From Solirubrobacterales bacterium 67-14 (GTDB lineage Bacteria; Actinomycetota; Thermoleophilia; Solirubrobacterales; 70-9), in contig MKST01000011.1 of NCBI GenBank assembly GCA_001897355.1, positions 798,460 to 862,459 on the forward strand: 64,000 nt of DNA. Reading direction: 5' to 3'. Positions 1 through 8,347 of the stretch are shown one piece after another. A program made the translations under genes and the position numbers. The notes beneath the pieces were generated by a model that saw nothing but the letters and a program-made list of their open reading frames with translations, was not told the origin of the DNA and searched no databases. Numbering within the stretch: the stretch's first letter is position 1; each line of letters opens with the position of its first letter.

Positions 1-1260
1 CCCGGGAATGACGACCTTGCCGTTCTGCCCGAAACTCGAATCGATGGTTCCGGACCCACCCACTTTGAGCAGGGCCGCCCGCGAACCGGACCGGCACTTG
101 CCCGAGGGCGGGCATACCCGCCCGCTGGTTTCGCCCACTGCCAGCAAGGAACCATCGGCGAGCGGCGTCGTCCCCTCGACCTGGGCCGGGGACTCGCTGT
201 CGGTGAAGAAAGCATCGACCTTGCCACCCCAACTGGTGGCCCAGACGTTGAAGCTGGGGGTGGGATCGAATCGATCGGCCGGCATCGTGTAGGCGACCCC
301 GTTCCCGAACAGAGAAACCGATCCGATCGCCTCGGTCTGCATCAAGTTGGGCAAGCCCGGTAGCGGATTGCCGGACGGATCCACCCCGGTGACGAAGGAA
401 GGGTGGACGTAAAGATCGAAATTCCCCCGTCCAAATGCGTACAGGTTGCCGTCAGGCCCGATCTCCAGTCGGTCCACCTCCAGCGGGAAGAAGGAGCCGG
501 GTGGTGCCGGATCCACGTCGAGTTCCACCTTGCCGTTGCCGTCGGGACCGAAGTCGGGATCCGGTGAACCGTCCGGCAGCAAGCGGATCGCCGTCCTGTA
601 GTCGACGAGATAGATGCGTCCCTGCGAATCGACCGCCGGCCCGACCCCGCTGTCGAACGGGATCTCGAGCCGGAGCTGCCCGTCGGTCCCGAATCCGTCA
701 TCCGGAGTGCCGTCCAGGTTGAACCGGCCGAGAGTCCGGTCGGCGTCGCCCCAGAGCACGTAGAGCTTGAGGTCCGGGCCGATCAGGGCCTGGCGTATAT
801 CCGGGCGGGTCAGCTGACCATCGTCCCCGAACGACGAGTCGAGTTGGCCGTCGGCCCGATAGGAAACCAGCGCCTCACCCGACCTGACGATCACGCCACC
901 GTCCGGCCGGCCCAGCAGCAGCGAGTCGGCTCCGTTGGGGACGCCGACCAGCCCGCCGTTGCCGAAGCCCGGCAGCAGCTTTCCGTCAGGTGAGACCGCG
1001 ACCAGGAAAGCCCACCCGGGCGGCGCCAGGTTCCGATTGCAGCCATCGGTGCTGCCGATCGCCACGATCGAACCGTCCTCCCGCTCGATCGCCTTCTGCA
1101 GCGAGCTGCATCCGAGCAGGTCGTCAGCCCCGGCCGCCTGGCTGAACGACGGGAAAGAGAGCCATAGCCCCGCCACGGCAAACAACAGCAGCAGGCAACA
1201 ACGCGCCGGCACGTCTCGAACCCCAGCGACCCAGCCTCTTGTCCCGATCGATCGAACCAT
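1..1260 (-). CDS. Exported delta-60-repeat protein, 3' end outside window
   Basis: The minus-strand frame is open from ATG 1258-1260 to the left edge, giving 420 codons without a stop, so the C-terminus is missing. A hydrophobic stretch near residues 18-38 (LLLLFAVAGLWLSFPSFS) looks like a signal sequence. The rest repeats motifs of the form D-x-x-F-G-x-x-G (LDSSFGDDG, PDDGFGTDG, PDPDFGPDG, IDSSFGQNG), which is the signature of delta-60 repeats, a beta-propeller-like family of exported proteins with no known enzymatic role. GGAGGG lies 3 nt before the ATG, and TAGGCT (1287-1292) is a possible -10. It is the last gene seen in the exported copper-protein row, 52 nt after the cupredoxin gene. 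Confidence 0.8.
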   Translation of the reverse strand, partial: MVRSIGTRGWVAGVRDVPARCCLLLLFAVAGLWLSFPSFSQAAGADDLLGCSSLQKAIEREDGSIVAIGSTDGCNRNLAPPGWAFLVAVSPDGKLLPGFGNGGLVGVPNGADSLLLGRPDGGVIVRSGEALVSYRADGQLDSSFGDDGQLTRPDIRQALIGPDLKLYVLWGDADRTLGRFNLDGTPDDGFGTDGQLRLEIPFDSGVGPAVDSQGRIYLVDYRTAIRLLPDGSPDPDFGPDGNGKVELDVDPAPPGSFFPLEVDRLEIGPDGNLYAFGRGNFDLYVHPSFVTGVDPSGNPLPGLPNLMQTEAIGSVSLFGNGVAYTMPADRFDPTPSFNVWATSWGGKVDAFFTDSESPAQVEGTTPLADGSLLAVGETSGRVCPPSGKCRSGSRAALLKVGGSGTIDSSFGQNGKVVIPG

Positions 1261-1312
1261 CAACCCTCCGTCGAATTCCTGCCGCGAGCCTAACCCTCGC
1301 GGATGGCGGTGT

Positions 1313-2131
1313 CTACTTCTTGCGTTTGTGACGCTTGATCGTAAAACGCAAGGGGATGTCCTCAGTTGCGTTCTGGACGCTGTCCTCGGCGCGGAAATAG
1401 GCGAGGTAACGGCCCGGGACCGCCTTGAAGTTCGCCGACTTCCTGGCGAAGCCGACCCGGTTGATCCCGACGTGGCCGTTCCACTGGCCATAGCCACGGT
1501 AGATCCTGACCGTGTGCTTCTTCTTGCCCTTGCCGCGCTTGACCAGCTGGTAATAATCGGCGGAGGCGGTGGCGGGTTCGCTCAGTGAAAAGCTGAATCC
1601 GATACCGCGGCCCCGTGGCCCGACCACGGGCGCGACCGGGGTCGAGCCGTCGGCGGTGAAGAAGTAGTCGTCCACGTGGGGCGACTCGAAGTCGAAGTTG
1701 ATCTTCGGTTTCGGACCGGGATCGGATGCCGGGTCGCCGGGCATGTCGGAGACGGTCACCTCTCCCCGGACCACCGAGTGGAGCTTGCAGGAGAACAGGT
1801 AGGTGCCGGGATGGTCGAAGGTGACCTTGAATTCGTCACCGGGCCGATGATTCGGTTCATTCTTGCCCGCGTCGGAATCCCACTGGCTCGCGTCGGTGGT
1901 GGTGATCGGGTCGAAGGCCGAGTCGTTGGGCGCCCGCCCGGTCACCGAGTGTGCGGTGTCGGGGCCGGCCCAGGTCCAGGTGACCGATTCACCCAGGTCG
2001 ATATGCGGGTTCTTGTCCGACCACTTGAAATCCGAGATCGAGACCCAGGTGTTGGAAGCCGAGACGGGCGGCGCGAAACCCGCGAGGAACGCGGCGGCGA
2101 CCGCGGCTGCGAAAACGGTCCGGAGTCTCAG
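1313..2131 (-). CDS. Exported cupredoxin-like protein (second tandem copy), CTG start
   Basis: Product of 272 aa if begun at CTG 2129-2131, which overlaps the TGA of the upstream gene as CTGA. No ATG, GTG or TTG exists in frame between 2302 and the signal peptide, and the long 330-aa reading from 2305 is only a shadow of the neighbour. Order: signal peptide (ending PPVSAS), plastocyanin-like domain with the first copper His in HSVTG and the Cys/His loop CKLHSVVRG, Pro/Asp linker, then a second beta domain (GFSFSLSEPATASADYY ... PGRYLAYFRAED) and a basic tail. The usual axial Met is not visible. It is a close paralogue of the gene just upstream. Likely an extracellular electron-transfer protein; copper binding is inferred. 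Confidence 0.75.
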   Translation of the reverse strand: MRLRTVFAAAVAAAFLAGFAPPVSASNTWVSISDFKWSDKNPHIDLGESVTWTWAGPDTAHSVTGRAPNDSAFDPITTTDASQWDSDAGKNEPNHRPGDEFKVTFDHPGTYLFSCKLHSVVRGEVTVSDMPGDPASDPGPKPKINFDFESPHVDDYFFTADGSTPVAPVVGPRGRGIGFSFSLSEPATASADYYQLVKRGKGKKKHTVRIYRGYGQWNGHVGINRVGFARKSANFKAVPGRYLAYFRAEDSVQNATEDIPLRFTIKRHKRKK

Positions 2132-2985
2132 TGCTTCTTCTTTTTCTTGCCGTTGATCGTGAAGCGGATGGTGAAGTCCTTGGTCGAGTTGGACTCGTTG
2201 TCTTCGACCCGGAAATACGCCACGTACTTGCCCGCGACCGGCTTGAAGGTCTTCGAGCGTCGCGCGAAATGCACCTGGTTGATGCCGACGTGCACGTTGT
2301 TCCACTCGCTGTAACCCTGGAAAAGCTTGAGCTTTCGCTTTTTCTTGCCTTTGCCGCGCTTGATCACCCGGTAGTAGTCGGCAGAGGCCCGGCCGGCCTC
2401 GTCGACCGAGAAGGTGTAGCCGATGCCCTTGCCCTTAGGCCCGGCGAAAGGCGGGGCGTGGTTGACCCCGTCGTTACTGAAGAAGTTGTCGGTGACGTTC
2501 GGCGGGTCGGTGTCGAAGTTGATCGGCGGCGGCGGGCCGGGATCGGAGTTGGGATCACCCGGGGTGTCCGAAACGGTGACCGTTCCGCGGACCGACTGAT
2601 GGACCTTGCATACGAAGAGATAGGTGCCCGGGTGGTCGAAGGTGACCTTGTAATCGCTGCCCGGGGTGTGATTCGGGAGGTTATTGCCCGGATCGGAATC
2701 CCACTGAGTCGCGTCATCGGTCCGGCCCGACCCGAGATCTGGCGGGGACGCGGGCTGGCCGGTGACCGAATGCTGGGTGTCCGGGCCGGTCCAGGTCCAG
2801 ATCACCGACTCGCCCAGGTCGACATGCGGGGTCTTGTTCGACCACTCGAAGTTGGCGATCGCGACCCGGGTGTTGTTCGCTGCGGCCGGCGAGGCGAGCA
2901 CGGAGACCAGCAGCGCGGCCGCCAGGGCGACCAGCGCGAGGCGGACAGCCCTGACGGGACCGGATGTCAGTCGACGATGTACCAA
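2128..2985 (-). CDS. Exported cupredoxin-like protein (first tandem copy)
   Basis: Product of 285 aa from TTG 2983-2985, overlapping the end of the multicopper oxidase gene by 19 nt. A CTG inside CTGA (2967-2970) is an alternative start. The signal peptide ends LASPAAA. The plastocyanin-like domain carries WTWTGPDTQHSVTG and FVCKVHQSVRG, so the His and Cys-x-x-His ligands are present but Met is absent from the expected axial position. The C-terminal half is a second beta domain and ends in GKKKKKH. The downstream paralogue has the same architecture, so the pair arose by tandem duplication. Translation is probably coupled to the oxidase, for which this could be an electron donor or acceptor (inference). 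Confidence 0.78.
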   Translation of the reverse strand: MVHRRLTSGPVRAVRLALVALAAALLVSVLASPAAANNTRVAIANFEWSNKTPHVDLGESVIWTWTGPDTQHSVTGQPASPPDLGSGRTDDATQWDSDPGNNLPNHTPGSDYKVTFDHPGTYLFVCKVHQSVRGTVTVSDTPGDPNSDPGPPPPINFDTDPPNVTDNFFSNDGVNHAPPFAGPKGKGIGYTFSVDEAGRASADYYRVIKRGKGKKKRKLKLFQGYSEWNNVHVGINQVHFARRSKTFKPVAGKYVAYFRVEDNESNSTKDFTIRFTINGKKKKKH

Positions 2986-3995
2986 CCGCTCATTCCCGAG
3001 GCCAGATGGGTGAAGACATGGCAGTGATAGAGCCAGCGGCCGGGATTGTCCTCGATCCAGCGGACCCGGAACGAATCGGCGGGACCGAAGGTCTTGTTGT
3101 CCACGATCGTTCCGTCCGGCTCCTTCCAACGGTGACCGTGGATGTGGAAGGTGTGGAAATCGTTGTCCATGCCGTAGACGTGCATGGCTACGTCGTCGCC
3201 GACGGTCGCTCTCAGCGTCGGCGTGTTGCCCGTATAGGCCCGCCCGTTGATCGAGCTCAACATCGACTTGAGCGGGAAAAAGGTAGGTGAGAACGAGTGA
3301 AAGGCGAGGAAGTACTCGCGGTCCGGCAGTGGCTCGTCCGGGTCACGGATGATCAGCGGCCCGAACAGCCCCTTGAAAACCGAAGTCGCATCGAGGGGAC
3401 CGTGGTCGTGGTAGTGCCAACTGCCCTGGGTGCCTTCCGGGCACTCCCAGACGTACTGGAAGGTACGGCCCTTCTGCACGAATCCACCCGGGTCGGTCCA
3501 GTAGCCCTTGTAGGCGCCGTCCATCTCGTTCGAGTAGAAGGCGCCATGCGGGTGCATGGTCACCGGGATCGGCAACGTGTTGCGGAAGTTCACGACCAGC
3601 GTGTCGCCGACCGTGACGTCCAGCAGCGGACCCGGAATCGTGGCCGGGCCCAGTGGCTTGCTGAAGTCCTTGTCGTAGAGGCGGTACGCGTAAGCCTGAA
3701 CTTTCGTCCGGCCGACCGTCTTCTTGATAGACGTTCCCATCATCTGGTCGCGCCGCTTGGGCACTGGATTCCAGGTCACGGGTTCGGCCTGGATCCAGTA
3801 CTCCTTGCGGATGCCGGAGATGTCGGCGGCCTTGGTCAGCCGGACATCCCGGTTCGCAGCCGCAACCTTCGGCGGCACCTCGATCTTCTTTGCCAGGGCA
3901 CCAAGATCGGTGTTGCTGTCGATCTTGTACTGCTTGCCGGCGATGGTGCAGAGCAGCGCACCACCCGCCATGCCGAGGAAATTCCTACGGTCCAC
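2967..3995 (-). CDS. Two-domain multicopper oxidase (small-laccase type)
   Basis: Product of 342 aa from GTG 3993-3995, with AGAGAGGA upstream. The N-terminus has a twin-arginine motif (RRNFLG, residues 3-8) but the hydrophobic segment is short, so Tat export is probable rather than certain. All copper motifs are intact: HPH 148-150, HYHDH 194-198, HTFHIHGH 281-288, and HCHVFTHLASGM 324-335, which supplies the type 1 Cys, His and Met and the trinuclear His. The length matches bacterial small laccases (about 340 aa), which act as trimers that oxidise substrates and reduce O2 to water. It sits 42 nt after one cupredoxin gene and overlaps the next. Confidence 0.9.
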   Translation of the reverse strand: MDRRNFLGMAGGALLCTIAGKQYKIDSNTDLGALAKKIEVPPKVAAANRDVRLTKAADISGIRKEYWIQAEPVTWNPVPKRRDQMMGTSIKKTVGRTKVQAYAYRLYDKDFSKPLGPATIPGPLLDVTVGDTLVVNFRNTLPIPVTMHPHGAFYSNEMDGAYKGYWTDPGGFVQKGRTFQYVWECPEGTQGSWHYHDHGPLDATSVFKGLFGPLIIRDPDEPLPDREYFLAFHSFSPTFFPLKSMLSSINGRAYTGNTPTLRATVGDDVAMHVYGMDNDFHTFHIHGHRWKEPDGTIVDNKTFGPADSFRVRWIEDNPGRWLYHCHVFTHLASGMSGWYIVD

Positions 3996-4037
3996 TGGAT
4001 CCAGTCCTCTCTGGCCGTTGCCAGACGCTAGGCGCGC

Positions 4038-4595
4038 CTAGTTGGTCACCTTGACCGACATCACCATGACGGTCGAGTGCAGCGAACAGACGAAGTCATA
4101 CGTGCCCGTCTTGTTCAGTACCTTCGGCCCGAAGGTGTACTGGACCGCCGGTGAACTCGGCGTGGTCAGGTCGTACTTCTCCTTGGCGGTGAGGCTGCCC
4201 GGTCCGGAAACCAGGGTCACGTTATGGGCGTTGGCGTTGGCGTTGTTCCAGACCCACTTGATGGCCTGGCCCTTCTTCATCGTCGTGCCCGAGGGCGAGA
4301 AGTAGTCGTCGTTGACGCCGACGTTGATCGCCACCTTCGGCTTAGGCTTCGGCTTGAAGCGCTGGTTGACCTTCTTGACGCACTTCTTGCGCTTGGCCTT
4401 GTTCTTGATCTTGTAGCACTTCTTGAGTGCCTTCTTCTTGGCCTTCTTCTGCTTGGCCGTGAGGCCCGAGGCCGTCGCCCCGGTCTCCGAGGTGGCCGTG
4501 GCGGGGGTGGGTGCTGCGCCGGCGGCCCCCAACGCCAGCGCAATCGCACCCACAGACAGCACTCCTGCTGCTCGCTGAATGAACTTCTTCCTCAT
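4038..4595 (-). CDS. Exported single-domain cupredoxin
   Basis: Product of 185 aa with AGGAAAGG 12 nt before the ATG. Signal peptide residues 1-35, then a Lys-rich linker with two Cys (KKCYKIKNKAKRKKC) and a KPKPKPK stretch. The C-terminal domain (about 85-185) has a plastocyanin-like end: AHNVTLVSG with the first His, then FVCSLHSTVMVMSV with Cys, His and two Met candidates. Unlike the downstream cupredoxins, it therefore has a possible axial Met. It lies 42 nt before the multicopper oxidase and 46 nt after the beta-helix gene, so co-transcription is likely. Probable secreted blue-copper electron carrier. Confidence 0.8.
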   Translation of the reverse strand: MRKKFIQRAAGVLSVGAIALALGAAGAAPTPATATSETGATASGLTAKQKKAKKKALKKCYKIKNKAKRKKCVKKVNQRFKPKPKPKVAINVGVNDDYFSPSGTTMKKGQAIKWVWNNANANAHNVTLVSGPGSLTAKEKYDLTTPSSPAVQYTFGPKVLNKTGTYDFVCSLHSTVMVMSVKVTN

Positions 4596-4641
4596 TTTGT
4601 TTCTTACCTTTCCTGCCTAATTATTGATGGGGGCTATTCGG

Positions 4642-6387
4642 TTACTGGACGACGCCGGTGCAGTCCACCGGGTCGGCCCGATCCTCGGTGTAGCTGACGC
4701 CCTTGGCGTCGGTGTACGCCGGGTGCGGGGTGCTGACGTTCATGTGGCACTCCTGCTTCTCCGGCGGGTGCTGGGTCACGTATCCGAAGATCGTGGCGCC
4801 GTCACCCGGGCCGTTCGACGGGTCACCGTCGTCCACGTACGAAGGGAGATTGATCTGCAGGCCGGCGCCGGTGTTGATCGGCGAAACGTCCTTCTGGCCG
4901 ACCACCGCCTGCGGGCAGCTGCTCGGGTAGATCGTGGCAACCGGAACGGAGCCGTTGCCCGGCGCGAACGTCGAGCCGGCAGTGTTGCCCTGCCAGCAAT
5001 TGCCGCCGCCCGAGTAATCCGAGAAGAAGTCGTACGTCCCGTTCGGGTCGGTGCCGTTGCGGCCCATCTTGTTGTTGGTGAACTGGTTGTTCATGTTCAT
5101 CGCGTCGTTGCCCTTGTTGACGCCGAACGCCTCCGGGCCGGAGAAGGTGGCTGCGCCCCACTTCTCGTTGCCGAAGATGTTGTTGTCGTAGACCTCGACG
5201 CTGTCGGTGCCGTAGAGGACGACGCCGATGCCGATCGGGTAGTTGACGTCACCGATCGTGGCGACGGTCTTGAAGGCAGACCCGGTCGAGTAGTAGTTGT
5301 AGTTGTTCCAGAAGATGTCGTTGTCGTGGATCTTCAGCCAACCGCTCGGCTCGTACAGCTCCGAGTCGAGGGTGTTCGGCACGATGCCGGCACCGTTGTT
5401 GTAGAAGGCCGAGTCCTTGATCTCGACGTACTTCGAGTTGGTGCCTGAGTAGCCGAGCACGTTGGCGTGGCTCTTCACGTTCTTGATCACGGTCCAGTCC
5501 GGATCGGCCTGGCAGGGCTTGCGGTCGGCCGCGGTGGTCCGGTTGGTCCAGTCGTCCGAATCGCAGGGGGTCTGGCCGATGTAGACAGCGGAGTCCCCGT
5601 GGTGGTAGCCATCCGAGTTCTCGATCACGCCACCGAAGCAGTTCCGGGCGAAGAAGCCGTAGGAACGGGTGTCCGAGGAGATCAGGTTGTCCATCGTGTA
5701 GTCGGCGCAACGCTCGGTGCCACTGGTCGGGTCAGCCCAGACGAAGAACGTGTTGTTCTGGTAGTGGCGGGCCCACATGTTCTTCATGACGAGGCCGATG
5801 ATGCTGCGGCCTTCGATCGCGTTGTTGGCGACTTCGGGCTTGCCGTCGATGATCGTCTTGGCGTTCTGGCCCTCGAGGATGACCTGGCTGGCGTCCTTGG
5901 CCGGCTTCTTGGCCTTGGTCACGCCCATGATGGTCAGGCCGTTGTAGTTGTAGCTCGGGTTACGGCCATCGAGGAAGACGCCCTCGACGTAAGTGCCCGG
6001 CTGGATGCGGACCGTGGCCTTGCGCTTCTTGTTCTTCAGCTGCCACTTGCCGGCCGCGTCGGCGCCTTGCTGAACGGTGCGGTACTTGCAGCCGTGCTTG
6101 CAGACGTCGAAGTACTGGGCGGCGTTGTACTTCTTCAGCTTCTTCTTGAGACGAGTCGCGTTCTTCTTCGCAGACTTGCAACGCTTCTTGGCCTTCGCCT
6201 TCGCCTTGCCGCGCTTGGCCTTCTTGACCTTCTTGCAGACCTTCTTGGCCTTCTTGTTCGCCTTCTTTACCTGCTTCTGCAGCTTGACGGCGCCCGCATC
6301 TGCGGCCTGCGCCGGTCCGGCGACCGCGAACGCTCCGATAAGGAACGCGGCGAGAATGCCGACGATTACACCCACACGTTGCTTCAT
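4642..6387 (-). CDS. Exported right-handed beta-helix protein with Lys/Cys-rich linker
   Basis: Product of 581 aa from ATG 6385-6387, preceded by AAGGAGAGAG, a strong ribosome-binding site. The frame stays open for another 466 codons upstream, but that part is antisense to the GMC oxidoreductase gene. Signal peptide ends AGPAQA. Residues about 27-90 are almost all Lys with Cys (KKVCKKVKKAKRGKAKAKAK). The remainder reads as a parallel beta-helix: RIQPGTYVEGVFLDG, then repeated short strands rich in Asn (IKNVKSHANVLGYSG, IHDNDIFWNNYNYYS, VYDNNIFGN). This is the pectin-lyase-like fold; the substrate is unknown. It is the first gene of the exported copper-protein row. Confidence 0.82.
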   Translation of the reverse strand: MKQRVGVIVGILAAFLIGAFAVAGPAQAADAGAVKLQKQVKKANKKAKKVCKKVKKAKRGKAKAKAKKRCKSAKKNATRLKKKLKKYNAAQYFDVCKHGCKYRTVQQGADAAGKWQLKNKKRKATVRIQPGTYVEGVFLDGRNPSYNYNGLTIMGVTKAKKPAKDASQVILEGQNAKTIIDGKPEVANNAIEGRSIIGLVMKNMWARHYQNNTFFVWADPTSGTERCADYTMDNLISSDTRSYGFFARNCFGGVIENSDGYHHGDSAVYIGQTPCDSDDWTNRTTAADRKPCQADPDWTVIKNVKSHANVLGYSGTNSKYVEIKDSAFYNNGAGIVPNTLDSELYEPSGWLKIHDNDIFWNNYNYYSTGSAFKTVATIGDVNYPIGIGVVLYGTDSVEVYDNNIFGNEKWGAATFSGPEAFGVNKGNDAMNMNNQFTNNKMGRNGTDPNGTYDFFSDYSGGGNCWQGNTAGSTFAPGNGSVPVATIYPSSCPQAVVGQKDVSPINTGAGLQINLPSYVDDGDPSNGPGDGATIFGYVTQHPPEKQECHMNVSTPHPAYTDAKGVSYTEDRADPVDCTGVVQ

Positions 6388-6589
6388 CTCTCTCCTTGGA
6401 AAAGTGATCTTGAAAATGCTCTGTACCCGCGCGTTTGCGGGAAACCCATCCGGACACTCTAAACCAACTCCCAAGGAAAGGTTTCGGTTGCGACCTTCAC
6501 CCGGATCGGATGATTTCCCGCTACGGTGCGATTTTCGGCCGGTCGCCTGGATTCCGGCCCTCTCGGCTTCCCCGATTCTCGGCAGCAAA

Positions 6590-6616
6590 TTGACATGAAT
6601 CCTTGTCGGATACACT
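6590..6616 (+). promoter_or_regulatory. Promoter of GMC oxidoreductase, leaderless geometry
   Basis: TTGACA at 6590-6595 and TACACT (TANNNT) at 6611-6616, with a short 15-nt spacer. The ATG at 6625 is 8 nt beyond the -10 box, where transcription should begin, and no Shine-Dalgarno sequence precedes it. Confidence 0.5.
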
Positions 6617-6624
6617 TGGCTGCC

Positions 6625-8343
6625 ATGGCTCACGACTACGACTGGGTGATCGTCGGCTCCGGATTCGGCGGCAGCGTATCCGCCCTGCGACTGGCCGAAA
6701 AGGGGTACAAGGTCGCGGTGATCGAGGTCGGCCGCCGGTTCGAGGACAAGGACTTCGCGAAGACGGCCTGGAACCTGCGGCGCTACTTCTGGCTGCCCAA
6801 GGTCGGCCTGCGGGGGATCCTGCGACTCTCGATGTTCAAGGACGTCAACGTGGTCTCCGGCTGCGGGGTCGGTGGCGGCAGCCTCGGCTACGCCAACACG
6901 CTCTACCGCCCCCGCCCCGCGTTTTACACCGACCCCCAATGGGGCAGCCTGGCCGACTGGGAGGTCGAGCTCGGCCCCCACTACGTGACCGCCGAACGGA
7001 TGCTCGGCGTCACGCTCTACCGCGACACCGGCCCGGCCGACCAGCTGCTCCACGAGTACGCCGACGAGATCGGGGCCAACGGGACCTACTCGAACACCCA
7101 GGTCGGCGTCTACTTCGGCGAGCACGGCCGGACCGTTCCCGACCCCTACTTCGGCGGCGAGGGACCGGACCGGACCGGCTGCATCAAGTGCGGCTCCTGC
7201 ATGGTCGGCTGCCGCTACGGGGCCAAGAACACCCTGGTCAAGAACTACCTCTACTTCGCCGAGAAGCTCGGGGTCAAGGTCTTCCCCGGCCGCGAGGTGA
7301 CCTCGGTCAGGCCGATCGGTGGTGCCGACGCCGACGGCTCCGCGGGCTACGAGCTGGTCACCGACCGCTCCGGCGCCGTGCTCCGGCACCGCCGCAAACG
7401 AGTCACCGCGAAAGGGGTGATCTTCTCGGCCGGCGCGCTCGGCACCAACAAGCTGCTGGCCAACTGCCTGCACAACGACGACCTGCCCCGGCTTTCGAAC
7501 CGCATCGGCCACGTGGTCCGGACCAACTCGGAATCGATCCAGGCGGTCACCGCCCGCGACGACGCCCGAGACTTCAGCGATTCCGTCGCGATCACCTCGA
7601 GCATCTACCCGGATCCGGACACCCACATCGAGGTGGTCACCTACGGCCAGGCCGGCGACGTGATGGGCCGCATGTTCACCATGTACACCGGCGACGGCAG
7701 CCGGCTGACCAGGCCGCTCAAGTTCCTCGCCGCGATGGCCCGCCACCCGCTCGACACGCTCCGCCTCGTCTTCAACCCCAGGCACTGGTCGCAGCGCACG
7801 GTGATCCTGCTGGTCATGCAGGCGCTCGACTCGGCGATGCGGCTGAAGCCGGTCAAGAAGAAGTTCGGCAAAGGCGTCCGCCTGCAGACCGAGCAGGATC
7901 CGGAGCGCCCCAACCCGACCTTCATCCAGGCGGCCGAAGACGCGACCAAGTGGTTCGCGAAGCGGACCGGCGGCATTCCCCAGGTCTCATTCGGTGAGTC
8001 GCTGTTCAACATCCCGACCACCGCCCACATCCTCGGTGGCGCCGTGGTCGGCCACGGTCCCGAAGACGGGGTGGTCGACCGCGACAACCACGTCTTCGGC
8101 TACGAAAACCTGATGGTCTGCGACGGCTCAGCGGTGCCGGCCAACCCGGGCGTCAACCCGAGCCTGACCATCACCGCGATGACCGAACGGGCGATGAGCA
8201 AGATCCCGCCGAAGCAGCCGGGCAGCGAGCCCCTCCACCTCCCGGACGAAGCCCGCCCCGCCCGGACCATCGACAACACGCCACCGGCCCGGGAACCAGG
8301 CCCTTCAGAACCGGCCGAGTCCTGGACCCCGCTCGACCCCTAG
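6625..8343 (+). CDS. GMC-family FAD oxidoreductase (cholesterol-oxidase-like)
   Basis: Product of 572 aa. FAD-binding motif GSGFGG at residues 11-16, and the GMC signature SGCGVGGGSLGYANTLYRPR. A four-Cys cluster, CIKCGSCMVGC, near residue 190 resembles the one in actinobacterial ChoD-type cholesterol oxidases. Catalytic candidates near the C-terminus are the His of TTAHILGG and the Asn of NPSLTITAMTER. The last 50 residues are Pro-rich. The start was chosen because the FAD motif follows directly and a -10 box ends 8 nt before it. Steroid or other alcohol oxidation is plausible; the substrate is not known. It is transcribed away from the copper-protein row. Confidence 0.85.
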   Translation: MAHDYDWVIVGSGFGGSVSALRLAEKGYKVAVIEVGRRFEDKDFAKTAWNLRRYFWLPKVGLRGILRLSMFKDVNVVSGCGVGGGSLGYANTLYRPRPAFYTDPQWGSLADWEVELGPHYVTAERMLGVTLYRDTGPADQLLHEYADEIGANGTYSNTQVGVYFGEHGRTVPDPYFGGEGPDRTGCIKCGSCMVGCRYGAKNTLVKNYLYFAEKLGVKVFPGREVTSVRPIGGADADGSAGYELVTDRSGAVLRHRRKRVTAKGVIFSAGALGTNKLLANCLHNDDLPRLSNRIGHVVRTNSESIQAVTARDDARDFSDSVAITSSIYPDPDTHIEVVTYGQAGDVMGRMFTMYTGDGSRLTRPLKFLAAMARHPLDTLRLVFNPRHWSQRTVILLVMQALDSAMRLKPVKKKFGKGVRLQTEQDPERPNPTFIQAAEDATKWFAKRTGGIPQVSFGESLFNIPTTAHILGGAVVGHGPEDGVVDRDNHVFGYENLMVCDGSAVPANPGVNPSLTITAMTERAMSKIPPKQPGSEPLHLPDEARPARTIDNTPPAREPGPSEPAESWTPLDP

Positions 8344-8347
8344 GCGC

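Noticed and set aside
2132-2305. N-terminal extension of the second cupredoxin gene to ATG 2305
   Set aside because: It is out-of-frame text of the first cupredoxin gene and places 58 polar residues before an obvious signal peptide.
6388-7785. 466-codon upstream extension of the beta-helix gene
   Set aside because: Antisense to the GMC oxidoreductase gene. A strong ribosome-binding site and signal peptide mark the start at 6387.
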